From contig JAIQDT010000027.1 of NCBI GenBank assembly GCA_021521415.1, positions 3,619,001-3,683,000 of the forward strand: DNA of 64,000 bases. Reading direction: 5' to 3'. A program made the translations under genes and the position numbers. Below are positions 35,106 through 46,732 of this stretch, one piece after another; the stretch's first letter is position 1; every line of letters begins with the position of its first letter. This stretch comes from Bidens hawaiensis. Lineage: Eukaryota > Streptophyta > Magnoliopsida > Asterales > Asteraceae. The notes under the pieces were generated by a model. That model did no database searches. It was not told the origin of the DNA and saw only the letters and a program-made list of their open reading frames with translations.

Positions 35106-37378
35106 ATTATTATCTTAACTAAATCACACAAAAATAGGCAAGTGTACCTATCGTATATGTCGTAGAGTATAGGTAAGAACCAAGTATCGATCCACGGACA
35201 CACGTATAGTGTACTAAATATTTGTTGTATATATTTAACCGGAAGTAAAGATCAGTTTTGTTTTGGTTTTTAGTGAATAAGTTCTAAGAGAAATAAACTA
35301 AAAGACTATATTTTTGGGTTTTTATATTTATAGGTGGAAAGAAAATCAAAGATAAAAGGGTATCATCTTGGTTAATACTCTTCTTAACTAGGTTTGTATA
35401 GTTGAGTAGTAAACATGTGATCTTGAGCTGGCTATGGTGATTAAATGTGAGAATAACATAATTAGTCATGTTATTCCATGATAGTTAAAGAGAGAGATAA
35501 CACTTGACCCCTTTTTAAAAACATCATTTTATGTAAGCAAGTGGTTTTTAATTAAGTAAGTTAACTCACTTTAAAGATGAGACAATCCGTTAAATTACTA
35601 CGTGAATTATCCTTGATACTTAAGTAAAATAACCCTTGTATTATTCCTAAAATACAATTTATGATTAGTTGAGTCTTAAAGAATTAACCTTGAATTACCA
35701 AATATTAACCCACACAACTCTTGAACAATTATAGAAATCATGTAATAACCACTCAAGAGTTGCTTTAAATTGGTTATGTTGCACACTCACTCAACGAGTA
35801 ATTAACCGATCTTAGTGGATGAACACCAACATTATGTTTCCACAACATTGTTGATAATTCTCGTTATAAAATGGTTAATCACTATTAATATTTCATTTGG
35901 TCAATGTCAATATTAAGATTCATGTCCCCCCCCCCCAACCAAGCCCTCGCAAGAATGGCGATTTCTCGACTTATCATCAAGCTTCTCTTGGCGGCTCTTT
36001 AAAAGTTTCTTAAGTTATTCACCAAACCCTAACAAGAGTGTCAATTCCCTGACTTATCATCAAGCTCGCCGTTTGGGGGTTGATTTTAAGGATTCTTAAT
36101 TTATCAACCATGTCCTCACAAGAATAGTGATTTCTCGACGTATCCTCAAGTTTGGGGTCTTGGTGCCTATTTTAAGGTTCGCCAAGGCTTCACAAGACTA
36201 GCAATTTCTCGGCTTATCGTCAAGCTTAGAACTTAGGGTATCTTTTAAGAGCATTTTAACATTCCTCAATAAGTGTTAACTGCAACACAACCATTAGTTA
36301 AAAAAAAACCGATCACATGCTTTGCTGGAATTGTCAAACTCTAATTAAGATTATTTATAAACAATGATGATTCTATGGAAGTTAAGCCACTAATAGACAT
36401 AATGATAGTTATCAAAGTAATACATACAAACATTATCAAATTGAAACAACTTAACCAATTTGGATGATTAATCTTTTATGCTAATGACTTCTCCCAAAAG
36501 CTTAATCTCCTTAATTTTCAAGTGTTGGATAGTTGGGTTTAATTCCCTTATTAACGAAGGAAGTGGTTGACGGGTATTGAATGATCCTCAAAGGGGTGTT
36601 CAAGTCCATTAAAGGAAAGAGAAGATAATTCAATTTTTAAGATGATCAGACCCACAAGGCATGACCGTGCTAAGCAAGACACAACCGTGTCGCTATTTTT
36701 TTTTGTTGCATTAATTGTCATTTTAGATCGTACAACTCAAGGGTAACAAAGTCGTGCTAAGCAAAGCATAACCGTGTTGAGTTTCACAACTGTCCATACT
36801 CTTCTTGTTTTGTCTTTTTTCTCTTGTTCTGAACGCATGGCCCTGTTTTGCAAAGGCATGGTCGTGTTTTGCTTCAAAACATTTGATGTGTTGTAAAAAA
36901 CACTAGTTTTCGCGCTATTTATCATTGTTTTAATCGCTTATTTATCTAATATTTAATGTTTTTAACTTTTATTATTATGATCTTACATGAATATGTATTT
37001 TGTAGGTTACGGGTTTAAAGAGAAAGAAACCGAGCTTTGAAAGAGATTTAGAGGCCTTTTATGCACTATTACTGAAGAATCAAGTTAAAGGCCCGAACCA
37101 TATCCATTTTATGAAGCCCATGTGTGTTATAATATAATGTAAACAAAAAAAAACCCTAATCAGCCCCAAGAGCCCCATAATCCCAAAATTAGCAGCAGGC
37201 AGCAAGAAAAAAGAAGAAAAAAAAGTTATAAACCCTAGCTTTTGAGAATTCCGATCGGCAGCATCAGGTTGATGGAAGAAATGAGTGTTGCAGCCAAGAT
37301 TACAAGTGTTTCTAAGTGTGTTTCACAGCCAAGAGCATTGTCAGTCCCATTTGTATAGCTATCTCAATAGATCACTCA
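35106..37378. repeat. Old repeat, possibly Tat/Athila-type LTR-retrotransposon remnant
   Basis: GCAAGTGTACCTATCGTA followed by AAGTATCGATCCACGGA (35138-35200), and later repeated GCATGACCGTGCTAAGC / ACACAACCGTGT phrases (36650-36860), recall non-coding parts of plant Tat/Athila-like elements. No coding region is seen. The class is a recollection of typical phrases, not an alignment. Confidence 0.4.
35941..36235. repeat. Diverged tandem repeat, about four units
   Basis: The phrase ATTTCTCGACTTATCATCAAG and variants recur at about 35960, 36045, 36130 and 36205, each followed by a stretch ending near TTTTAAG. Period is about 80-90 bp with much divergence. Confidence 0.6.
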
Positions 37379-37383
37379 CTCAA

Positions 37384-38449
37384 TGTCGTAACCCACACCT
37401 AAGTGTCGACAAAAAATTTATGACTTACTGTTTTGTGAAAGAATAACAGAATATTAAAGGCGGATTCAATGATACTCTAAATTTTGCACACCGTACAAAA
37501 ATGTAACAAACACACACAATAACTCAAAGATTTCCATTAATATTATTACGGATACAATGAAAATCAATTACGATTTAAAGGTATAATGTCAGGGTTTATA
37601 GCAACTTTCCGTACAGGAGGGAGTCTGCTATCAAATCACGATTCTCTCTGGTTCGTTGTTCTGTCGTCTATTCTCGTGTATTCTTCTTGTGTCTAGGCGT
37701 GCCCTAAAAGTTTCCTTTTATAAGCCTGCCCTAACACCTGGCATTACTTCTTAGAAACCCTAATGATTGATACAATCATATTCAAACGTATTACAATAAA
37801 TGCTAAGTGTAAACAGGTCTTCTGGCAAGCTTTGCAGCTTTGTCTTTTAGCGAGCAGATCAGGTAACCATTAAGTGTGCTATGGAACAGTTCTCCAGGTA
37901 AGATTTACTTCAAATATTTTCCTTAGAAAATATTCATCAAGCAGACTTCAATCCTCTTGACCATATCAAACTTTGCTCGTTAAATTCCTACGATCAAACT
38001 TGTTATTCAGAGATCCGTTCAACTTTATATTAAACTTAACTTATTAAACAAACCCAAGTGTGCTTGCTCTGAGTTGAACCTTGCTTGTTAGAAGTCCTTT
38101 AGTAATTTCTTTATCAACTTCCATTAAGCTTGCTGGGACTACTGTTTATTATAAATAAACCTTGCTAGATTTATCAAAAGACTTGGTTTTAGCTTCGCTT
38201 ACTCAAGGGTTTGCTATGAAACAAACCTTGCTTGACTTTGAAGAACAACCTTTCTAGACAAAGTGAACCTTGCTCAGTTTATCACTTAATAGGACTTCTT
38301 GAAGATAACCTTGCTGGGAAAGCAAAATAGCTTGCTAGACTAAGTAAAATCTTGCTGGCAGGCCTAAGTTTGCTTGCTTTTCATAGTTAACCATTTTCAG
38401 GAAGGTTGAGAAGATTCCATTCTTGCTTCAGTCTTTTCTTATCCCAACA
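37384..38449 (-). repeat. 3' LTR of the long-ORF element
   Basis: Plus-strand TGTCGTA...CCCAACA, 1066 bp, directly after a minus-strand polypurine tract. It shares blocks with the solo LTR 32697-33846, for example GTGTCGACAA, AAAGGCGGA and the TATTTTCC/GAAAATA hairpin at about 37914-37942. The downstream flank CTCAA (37379-37383) would be its target duplication; I did not find the partner. Confidence 0.8.
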
Positions 38450-38461
38450 ATCTCCCCCTAG
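38450..38461 (-). promoter_or_regulatory. Polypurine tract of the long-ORF element
   Basis: Minus-strand CTAGGGGGAGAT directly precedes the LTR start TGTTGGGATAAG. Confidence 0.8.
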
Positions 38462-38630
38462 ATTGGAACATCCTCAAATATACCAAAACACCTATTAGTT
38501 TATATACACTTATAAAAAATACACGTCAAATTTTCAGAAGATAGATTTACATATCAAAAAGAAAAAGTTTACAACTTATAATTATGTCTCAAGGACATTA
38601 CAAAACAATCCTAGTATATAAGTTGTATCT

Positions 38631-41600
38631 TCATCTTCTGGAACTTGAAGCTTCCCTTTTTTTATCCGATCTGACTATCGCGGATTTTTGTTGAAATATT
38701 GACATCTCCCTATGGTGGGGATGTTGGGAGGGCAGAGTCCATTTGATTATATCCTCCAGATCCTCCACATGAAGAAACTTGAGATCGGTATCGTGTTGGA
38801 TGATTCCCAGGACCAGTCCATTTGTGTTTCTAAGAATGAAGTATTGATCCTGTTGTACAAATACAATGCTGGTGATCCTTCCATTCTTTTGGATTTCATG
38901 ATTTGGCTTGGTCATCTACTGCCTCGTAGTCAAGCATTCCTTCAAGTTGTCAAGAGGATTGGTGTACTTTGTCTTCTGCTTGTAGGAAGCATCAGTAAGC
39001 ATGATGTCAATCATCCTTCTCTGCCAATTCTTCTTTCCAAATTCAGACAATTCCAACTTCCTTTTCTTGTTCAGCATTAGGAACCCCTTTCTTGACTGAT
39101 CTCTTAAATGTTTGGATAATTCATTTTTTTGTTTCCATGAAAAAACTTTTCTATTATGGTAGTCATACAAGCTCAGAGTTGCCAATTCTTCCAATTGTTC
39201 CGTCTTAAAATCCAAGAAATCACCTTTGAAAACTATGTGCCTCAGTTCACCACTATTCATTACCACCTTCAAAGAATCTGTGTTTGCGTCATAGTATAGC
39301 CTCTTTGGTAGGTCCACTTCAGTTGGTGACCTTTGTTCATGTTAATGAGAGGCTCTGGTGGTTTGAATTGGGACACTTACAGTAGAAGGTCTAGAAGTGT
39401 ACTTATTTTAGGAGTTGGCCTTCTCACATGCCCAGACTTCTCAAACATCTCAATAAGTTTCTCATTGGGCAACATGACCAAATGTAGATAGTTTATTCCT
39501 CCTTGGCCATTATAGTGATCATGCCCATTAATTCCTCATCAGTTGGACCCGTAGGAACAGATCTTTGGTATTGAATAGGTTCAGCCCTGGGTCCACACTA
39601 AAGTTCCAATAATATCCTCTCTTCAGCCTCTAGCTTCTCCCATTCTTCCTTCTCATAGTAAAATAATTCTTTTAATTGCCCTTTTCCCAAATTATCAAGT
39701 ACCCCTTCTGTCATGCCTTTACTCAACATCAAGCCTTTTAGGGTCTTGATCTTGTTCTCATCCTCCCATGGCTCAACAGGCTCAGCCGACTCAATAGGCT
39801 CTTCCTTTACAGTCATCAATTGAAGAGACTTAGATGATTTGGATTTTTCCTGGTCAAATTTAGCCTTCTCAGATTCATACATAGAAAATTTTTATTTTCT
39901 GCTCAAGCCTTTTGTTTGTTCCCCCTTACCCTAACTTCCATCAACCTGTCAAACAGTTTTACTTGTTCATTCTCCCATTCCTTCTTTTCTTTTTCGGCCA
40001 AAGTTATCAGTCGTGGTTTCTTTGTAGTTGTTTCAAATTGCACTCTTCTTGAGATTCTTTTAAAGTGTGTTTCAACTTGTTGCTTGGTAAGACTTTCAAC
40101 CACATCAATTGCAATACCATGATCAATCAGATACTTGCACTTTCCACAAAGTTCTTATAGAGTTTCTCAATATTATCCTTTTGATCACTTGCCTTCCTCT
40201 TCATTCTCTCGAACTCCTCCTTCTCAACATTCTCAGATATTATTTTGTAGGCACTCTCAAGTTCTTCAAATCTCACGTGACTCGGCTACTTGTCTGAGAA
40301 ACCATGAATTCTTAAGTAAGCCAAGAACTTTTGGGTATCCCTATTTCTTTTTTCTTTCTTCTTATTCTTCTTCTTCTTCTTCTTCTTCTTCATATCTTCT
40401 ACCCCTCCATCTAGTAATTCCTGCAACTCCTCATTAACAATCGGAGCTAGTGTTTCAAATTTGTATCCATGACTTATCAAACTCAAAATCTTTGGATCTT
40501 TCATTTTGGCTTCATCCAAACTAGTTTGTATGCTTTCCCTACAAACATTAGTCATGTCCACATAAGATGAGTCAGCTACATTATCATCATTATCATCTTC
40601 TAATAGATCATTAAGGGTATCAACCCTTGGTTCATTCATTTCAGGTTCAACTTGAATTTCAGCAGGCTGAACGACTTGTAAAGGTATTTCATGAATTGGA
40701 ATAGGTTCATCAAACTTTTCATTTTTATCCTCCTTCTTCTTCTTCCTTTGATATTTATATGAAAATTTTTCTTCATCACCACAAACCCAACTATCATCCT
40801 GATTTAATTCATTCATGTCTTGTTTGGCCCGTTTTTCAGCTAAGCTTTGAGTTATAGTCTGACCAATAGTTTCAGTGTCTAACTACTTATTTGTATCATC
40901 ATTATCAGGTTCAGCAGTGGTGGGGATTGTTTCTTCAGGTTCACACTTTTGTGTTTCATCATGTTTGAATTTATATATGACCAGGGCCAATGATTTGTCA
41001 ATCTTTTCAACTTGTTGTAGTTTCAGCAGACCCTCAACCACTTCCTAGTCCAACTCCTCTATTCTTCATCTAGGCTCTTTTTCAGTTCAGCCTCTTCTAA
41101 TAATTTTTTTTGCTCTTCAATCTTTTTATCTGTTAGGGATCTTGTTATCATTTCTCATCGAATCAATTCCTCCACAATGTCATCATGCTTCTTGGCAGCT
41201 CTCTCAACACTTTCATCCACAATCATAACTTCATCACTTGATTTGATCTTCTGAGTTTTTAAGGGTTGTAATTGTTCTTCATTTTCAGCAACCAAATTAC
41301 CCTTCATTTTCCTCCTTTCCTCATCCTCAGTTTCCCTTAACTCAGTTGGTTCATCGGGAAAATTATCAAACTGATTAAACAGATCGTTTAGTTCTTCATC
41401 ATATTTTTCCACTTCATCTTCCTTCTCTTTTTCCAGCACAGATTCAACATTTTCTAGATCACCATATAAAATATTTAACTCCTCCTCATTGGCCATGTCA
41501 TCCATTATCACATCATCAACCACATCATCTTCAATAGTTTTATCATCATTTTTAGGTACCTCCATCTTCTTCTCATTAATCTTTTCAACATTATACTCCT

Positions 41601-43385
41601 GCTCACCACCATCAGATTCATCTGCTTCATTACCCATCTCATAATCTCTGACCTCCTCATCCTCATCACTTTCACCACTCCCATACAAGTTACTTAAATT
41701 TTTCAAACTATCAATATTCATCATTTTGACCACAGGTGGATTCTCCCCCTGTTTTGGTACAACTGAGGTCTTCTCAACCTCAGTGACCAGGGATTGAATC
41801 CTTTGTTGTGCCTTTGCCAACAATAATTCCAATTCTGTGTTTCTCCACTTTAGTTCTACATTCTCCTTTTTCTAATTGACATTTTTAACCAAAACGTCCA
41901 AGTTTCTGCCGAATAATCCAAAATGGGCATCAGAGAAAGGGGAACTGACAGGTGTAGTTGGGAATGGGTCAAGAATATTGGTTTGGGGTTGGATGGGTTC
42001 ATGGGTTGGTCTTTCAAGGATGTTTATACTTTTTGAGCGTAATGGGTTTAGTGTACTGATTGTAGGAGTGTAAGTGTGGATAATGTTTAAAATTGGTTGA
42101 TCAGTTGTTTGGGATTGAGTTGGGGATTGATAGGTGTGTTGGGCTAGTATAAGAGGTGGGCTGGGACATATTCAGGAATATATGGTTCATGTGTAGGCTG
42201 GTCTTGGGTTTGGGTTTAAGGTTGGTTTGAGGTTAGGATTTGGGTTTGGGTTTGGGTTTGTGTTTGGCTTTGGCTTTAGGTTGGTGATTTGGTAGGTGTT
42301 TGAGTAAGGATTGGGGATTGGATTGGTGTTTTGGTATGGATTGGTGATGTTGGTGGGGATGATATATATGGTTCATGTTCTTGGTGTTGGGGTGGAGATT
42401 GGTCTTGAGTTAAGGGTAGGTTTTGAGGTGAGATTGGTGGTGTAGGAATGGGTTGGTTTGGATTCCCCCCCTGAGCCTTAGGAACATGTTCCTCAATAGT
42501 TTGTTCCACAATCTCATGATCCCCTTCACCTCTACCATCACCATCCTAATAATATTCATCCACACTCCCATCCGCCTCAGAAGTCACTCTTGGTGATTTT
42601 GGAACAACCATACTCTCCAAATCATGATTGATTAGCCATGGAAGTACATCAAATTCAACATCCGGGTTGAAGTTGCTTGTAACTGCCAACCTTGCAATCC
42701 TCTTGTAAACGTTATGATCTTGTAGTGCATGAGTTGTTCCCAAGGTTGGTAGCTCTGGGATCACCCTGTTAAAGATAATCTAAAAAAATCTTGGATAAAC
42801 CAATAATCTATCCTTCTCATCTTTCCTCAAATAGGTAACCAAACCATCAAATATTAATCTTGAGTAGTTGAACTGTTGGTTGCAGATGATGGCCACGGTG
42901 GCATTTGCAATATCCCTGCTCATTAGGGTCCAAGAACCTTTCATGAGTGTAAAAACCTGTACAATATGATGAATAAGAAATCTGTATAGATTAGGGAACA
43001 TGCGCTTTTTAAACTTCCCCTCATGGACATCCCCTTGATATCCCATGGTTTCTTGGAATATTCACAGCAATCTGTTAGTTGAGAAGTTGATAGGGGCTTC
43101 AACAACATCATTCAATTGAAAACATCCCCTGATAAGTTGTTCAGTGAAAAAAATATCCTGCCTTGCAATGATAGCCTCAATCCGCCTACCAAGTTTGTCA
43201 TCAAAAAGTTCAGCAGATTTCCAGAAATCAAGTTTGTGATTTCTATAGAAGATCGGGCTTTCCTTCAGAGCAAAACAAAGATTTGATCATCGCATCTACC
43301 GGATCATCAGTTCAACAGGCTTGTTATCATCTATGACTTGGAGTAGTGCACACATATTGTGTTTCTTGTTGAAAGGGTACTCCAT
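38631..43385 (-). pseudogene. Long retroelement-linked ORF, broken
   Basis: On the minus strand a protein of roughly 1500 codons can be followed from MEYPFNKKHNMCALL (43385) to a stop at 38631. The frame is interrupted by several stops and shifts. Segments: FPNLYRFLIHHIVQVF and LLVYPRFF (43046-42780); VDLLPWLI-like with KRIARLAV (42764-42546); Pro/Gln-rich (42509-42276, continuing with repeats to about 42100); a very acidic region (41832-41155); Lys-rich with a run of nine Lys (40816-40286); charged helices (40103-39598); and a C-terminal part with IVFVQQDQYFILRNTNG (39317-38631). I recall proteins of this type repeated in Asteraceae genomes next to copia-type sequence. No catalytic domain is visible and the function is unknown. 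It ends about 170 bp before the PPT, so it is the last ORF of its element. Confidence 0.7.
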
Positions 43386-43645
43386 AACTGTACAAAGACA
43401 AACAAAAAAAACACATTCAAAGTAAAGACTAGTCATAAAGTTCACAATTTTGACATGAAATAAGTCATAATTTGAAGAAGAAAGGAAAATAATTTCTTTA
43501 AGAACGGAAAATATATTCTTTAAGAACCTGTTCCTCGACAAATTGATAACCTACACAGAAATAGATATGTTAGTGAAGATGAAATTAAAGCCCTAATTCC
43601 GTACAATGAGTGTCATAAAACTATCAACTGAAGCTTACCGAGTCG
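43386..43645 (-). promoter_or_regulatory. Leader of the long ORF with intron-like signals
   Basis: Minus strand: ACTCG/GTAAGCTTCAG (donor-like, near 43637), TTTCTGTGTAG/GTTATC (acceptor-like, near 43555), GAGGAACAG/GTTCTT (donor-like, near 43530) and TTTGTACAG just before the ATG at 43385. Most of these sites are conserved in the copy at 28201-28500. A 22-base direct duplication (TTTCTTTAAGAAC phrase) is present here but not in the other copy. Confidence 0.45.
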
Positions 43646-44813
43646 GAATCAGTGGGTTGACAATTTTAAGTTAGGAATATGGATGAACGATTGAAATTAT
43701 GGGAAATAGCGAACTGGCAATAATGCAATAGTGGAAAGAGAGAGAAGTGTGAAATGTAAAATTTTTCTAAGTCCAAAAATTCCTATGAATGCATTTTTGA
43801 AAGTGGGTTTTAAATGCATTTTGTCATTTTCTTATGAATAGTGCCAAAAATTCATTTTTTTAAATATTTCAGCATAAAGCTTACTCATTAAAGTTTATTT
43901 ACAAAGCTTGCTAGGTGAAGATAATTTACAAAGCTTGCTCGTCCCAGAGTTTGTTCAGATATAATAAAGTAATTTAAAAATAAATCTGAGTGGATAAGAT
44001 GAAGGAAGCTTATTGAATATAAAAGATGGCTCGAGAAATAAATCACAAGGTAAATAATCAAGTATAATTTATCAAATGGGCAACCTTGCTGGGAATCAAT
44101 AAATATTACAAAAATACTAACTTAGAGATATTTCTTATCGTCAAACTTGCCCGAATATCTTAACTTTACAAACTTTTTCTAGTTTATAACTATAAACTAG
44201 CAAATAATTAACAAATATTCAATCAAGTATACCCGAAAATATTTCAAGAGTGCAAAGTGTGCTAAAGAGGACTTGTTATCCTTTGATATACAAGTGTGCT
44301 TTAAACACAAAATATACCCGAAAAATAAAGTTTGCAGGAGATTTTCTGAAGTTAACAATTATGCTGGGAGAACACTTAGAATAAGTCACCATTTGACAAG
44401 TGTGCTCTAAGCATATATTTTGCTCGGTAAACAAAGTTTACTTGAAAACCATTTTAATCTCAGAAAATAACTCCCAAAGTATGAAGTATGCTAGACAAAT
44501 ACATGTTTCAACTAAAACAACCAAGTTTACTCGAAACAAACATGTAAAGAATATTCATACATTATCACATAATCATCAAGTGTGCTTGTTAAAAACAAAT
44601 TTATGAACATCCAAGTTTATTCTAAAGTATAAAATCATCAAACTCTACCCGATAATATATGAATAGTTCATTTAAGTATAGAAAAGCATCAAACTTGCTT
44701 GAATGAGTTAAACATCCAATCAAAACATCTAAGTTTGCTAGAAAGTTTAAAAACATCAAAGCTTGCTAGAAATAACATATTCAGACATATTCAAGGTTAA
44801 AATGCAACACTTT
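43646..44813 (-). other. Unassigned stretch with recurring CAAGCTTGCTAG-like motifs
   Basis: No gene. Phrases such as AAGCTTGCTAG, AACTTGCCCG and CAAGTGTGCT recur, as in the LTRs at 32697 and 37384. It may therefore be a diverged LTR or leader of a related element. A CTCTCTCTTTCC tract near 43735 on the minus strand looks promoter-leader-like. Confidence 0.4.
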
Positions 44814-45291
44814 TGTAGGTTCCTGGACGGATCGTACACGAGATATCCCGATATACACAGGTGCGGAATCCCTGTGTAGATCGTTACGGACGTAGAATAT
44901 TAGCTCACGAACACACGTACACACAATACGAACAACCACACGTTATATTGATAACTCAAACCGAGATGCTTACAGACTCACGTCAATAGACTCACACGTA
45001 ACTGAACTCGATCAACCAAAACCTAAAATGACCAACAGAAAAACCGAACGTAAACAGTAACCGGTAGGTTACTTATATACACGACAACTTCGCCTCAGGC
45101 GAAGTTGTCAATAACTTCGCTCGTTGAACAAGTTCGCCTAAGCGAACTTGTCAACAACTTCGCTCGGTTAACAAGTTCGCCTAAGCGAACTTGTCTACAA
45201 CTTCGCTGTTACACAAACAATTACATAAACAATATTACAGACTCGATTACAGACTTTATACATATGAACTACTGACATCTATGTACCAACA
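44814..45291 (-). repeat. 3' LTR of the younger long-ORF element
   Basis: Plus-strand TGTAGGTTCC...ACCAACA, 478 bp, next to a minus-strand polypurine tract. Three inverted repeats lie inside. Its 5' partner is not in the window; the element is cut at 57134 by another insertion and would continue beyond it. Confidence 0.78.
45083..45194. other. Three perfect inverted repeats in a 112-bp stretch
   Basis: 45083-45109: GACAACTTCGCC-TCA-GGCGAAGTTGTC. 45128-45151 and 45171-45194: ACAAGTTCGC-CTAA-GCGAACTTGT. Arms are 10-12 bp without mismatch. The linkers also contain AACTTCGCT. Confidence 0.85.
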
Positions 45292-45304
45292 GACTCCCCC
45301 TTGG
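45292..45304 (-). promoter_or_regulatory. Polypurine tract of the younger long-ORF element
   Basis: Minus-strand CCAAGGGGGAGTC precedes the LTR start TGTTGGTACATAG. The ORF stop is only about 50 bp upstream. Confidence 0.75.
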
Positions 45305-45355
45305 CAGTAGCTTCATATCTTGATCTTTCAGCTCTTGTCTTGTAATCCTGTATCT

Positions 45356-45543
45356 TCATGCGTGCACTCCTTCTCTAACACACACCGTGACTACTCGCTG
45401 ATATTTCCTTGCTTCATCCTTCCAAGCAGGAATATAGAATATCTTCTTTTCGTTGAGCATCTTCAAATCAGCTTTCGATAAGTTTACAAGATGCATCGGG
45501 TCGTACACCCTCAGCACTTCTTGTTCATCTTCGTCTTCCATCA
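45356..45543 (-). pseudogene. Long retroelement ORF, C-terminal end after gypsy insertion
   Basis: This holds the last 60 or so residues (phrases VYDPMHLVNLSKADLK and QRVVTVC) and a normal stop. I recall DPM-LVNFS phrases in Asteraceae copies of this family. It continues 56582-57133 in the same frame if the gypsy element and one copy of its CATCA duplication are disregarded. Interrupted rather than decayed. Confidence 0.72.
45539..45543. repeat. Target-site duplication CATCA, left copy
   Basis: Identical to 56582-56586; it flanks the 11-kb gypsy element. Confidence 0.95.
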
Positions 45544-45878
45544 TGTAACGCCCTGGAATTTGACTGGTAAACTAAAATCAAGAAATCATCGGAAACTATA
45601 CACTTTGGGTTCTGGACGATAAGTTCGGAATCCATATCATTGAAAATCTGTTTATTTCAGCTAAAAATGTTTATTTCATAAAAAGAACTTTTATGTTTGA
45701 AAAATATTAATTTTGTGTTTTCGAAAAATAAAAGGTTTTTATTTAAAAAGATTTCAAGCGATTACTTGAAAAATGATTTTTATAAAATTTTTACTGAAAA
45801 GTTCTAGCTCGTTAAAACTTATGAACTCAGCTAGCCTTGACCCGTAGGTAACCGAAACCCGAACCCGATAGAATCGAG

Positions 45879-45886
45879 TATATAAG
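45879..45886 (+). promoter_or_regulatory. Probable LTR TATA box
   Basis: TATATAAG is followed about 30-80 bases later by a pyrimidine-rich, leader-like stretch (TTTCATCTCTTCC). The same box lies at the matching place in the 3' LTR. Confidence 0.6.
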
Positions 45887-46307
45887 CGTAGTGCAAGAAC
45901 AAACTCCACCATTTTCTTTCATCTCTTCCACACCCACACCCAAACACCCCAATTCTAGAGAGAGAGTAGTGAGAGAAAGTTGTTCAATCCAAAATTCGAG
46001 TTCACCAATCTGTTTATTGTTGTTTTTGGTAAGATCTTCTTGAAAATCATACGTTTTTATCATCAAATCCGGCCCCGAATCGAGCAAAAACCCCAACTTA
46101 TGTTTCAAGTGTGTTCTTGGTCAAAAATCGTCATTTTTGGTGTCAAAAAGCATACTTTTGTTGTTATAAACGTTAGGAATCAATAGCCCTATGGATTCCG
46201 AGCATTTCCATGTATAAAACATTGATTTTGGGCGAAAAATCATGAAAATCGTCAAAATTCCGTAGGTTTCTCCGTCATCCGGCTTGAAGGAGTCGAATAG
46301 ACCCCTA

Positions 46308-46559
46308 TTCGGTCGAACCATCTCCTATTCGGTCGAACAAGAGACCATTCGGTCGAACCAGTGGGCAAACGAACAGACTAACCGAATCAGAATACACATT
46401 CGACCGAATACGATTGTATTCGACCGAATGTACATCCTACTCGACCGAACGAGTCCTCAATCGACTGAACGTGTTCTTCCCAGCCCCTTTGACCGAACCA
46501 GTACCATATTCGACCGAACAAGTAGCTGATTCGATCGAACCTGCCTTTATTCGACCGAA
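46308..46559 (+). promoter_or_regulatory. Phased array of TTCGGTCGAA / TTCGACCGAA
   Basis: Motifs start at 46308, 46328 and 46348 (TTCGGTCGAA), then 46399, 46419, 46440, 46460, 46488, 46509, 46530 and 46550 (TTCGACCGAA or one-base variants). Spacing is mostly 20-21 bp, two helical turns. The orientation flips once, between the first three and the rest. The spacing is not a multiple of three, so the frame at 46284-46529 is not the reason for it. A copy is at 54659-54910. Confidence 0.85.
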
Positions 46560-46732
46560 TGTGCCAGAATCAGCTTGTTTTCAACTTTAAATCTTGGTTT
46601 TTGCTCGAGGTCGCGTAGGCTTATACTCTTAGACTTAAAGCGTGTTGTTAACCTATTATGTCCTTGTCTAGACTTAGAGGATCGACGTTTGGCAGCACTC
46701 GACCACCCTAGCAACCATACTTAGCCAACAAG

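Noticed and set aside
35106..37378. Firm call of a Tat/Athila element
   Set aside because: Only phrase-level resemblance; no LTR ends, PBS or coding region found, so left as a low-confidence repeat.
40135..40437. Serine-rich plus-strand frame
   Set aside because: Antisense shadow of the lysine-rich part of the minus-strand long ORF.
43860..44813. 5' LTR of the 37384-43645 element
   Set aside because: Shares short words with that LTR but no continuous alignment by eye, and no PBS next to it.
46284..46529. 81-codon frame over the TTCGGTCGAA array, possible repeat peptide
   Set aside because: The array period (20-21 bp) is not a multiple of three, so the repeats are not in phase as codons.
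46308..46559. CRISPR-like array of short repeats
   Set aside because: Plant LTR context, a 10-bp palindrome-like word with orientation flip, no cas genes, and an identical copy in the 3' LTR.
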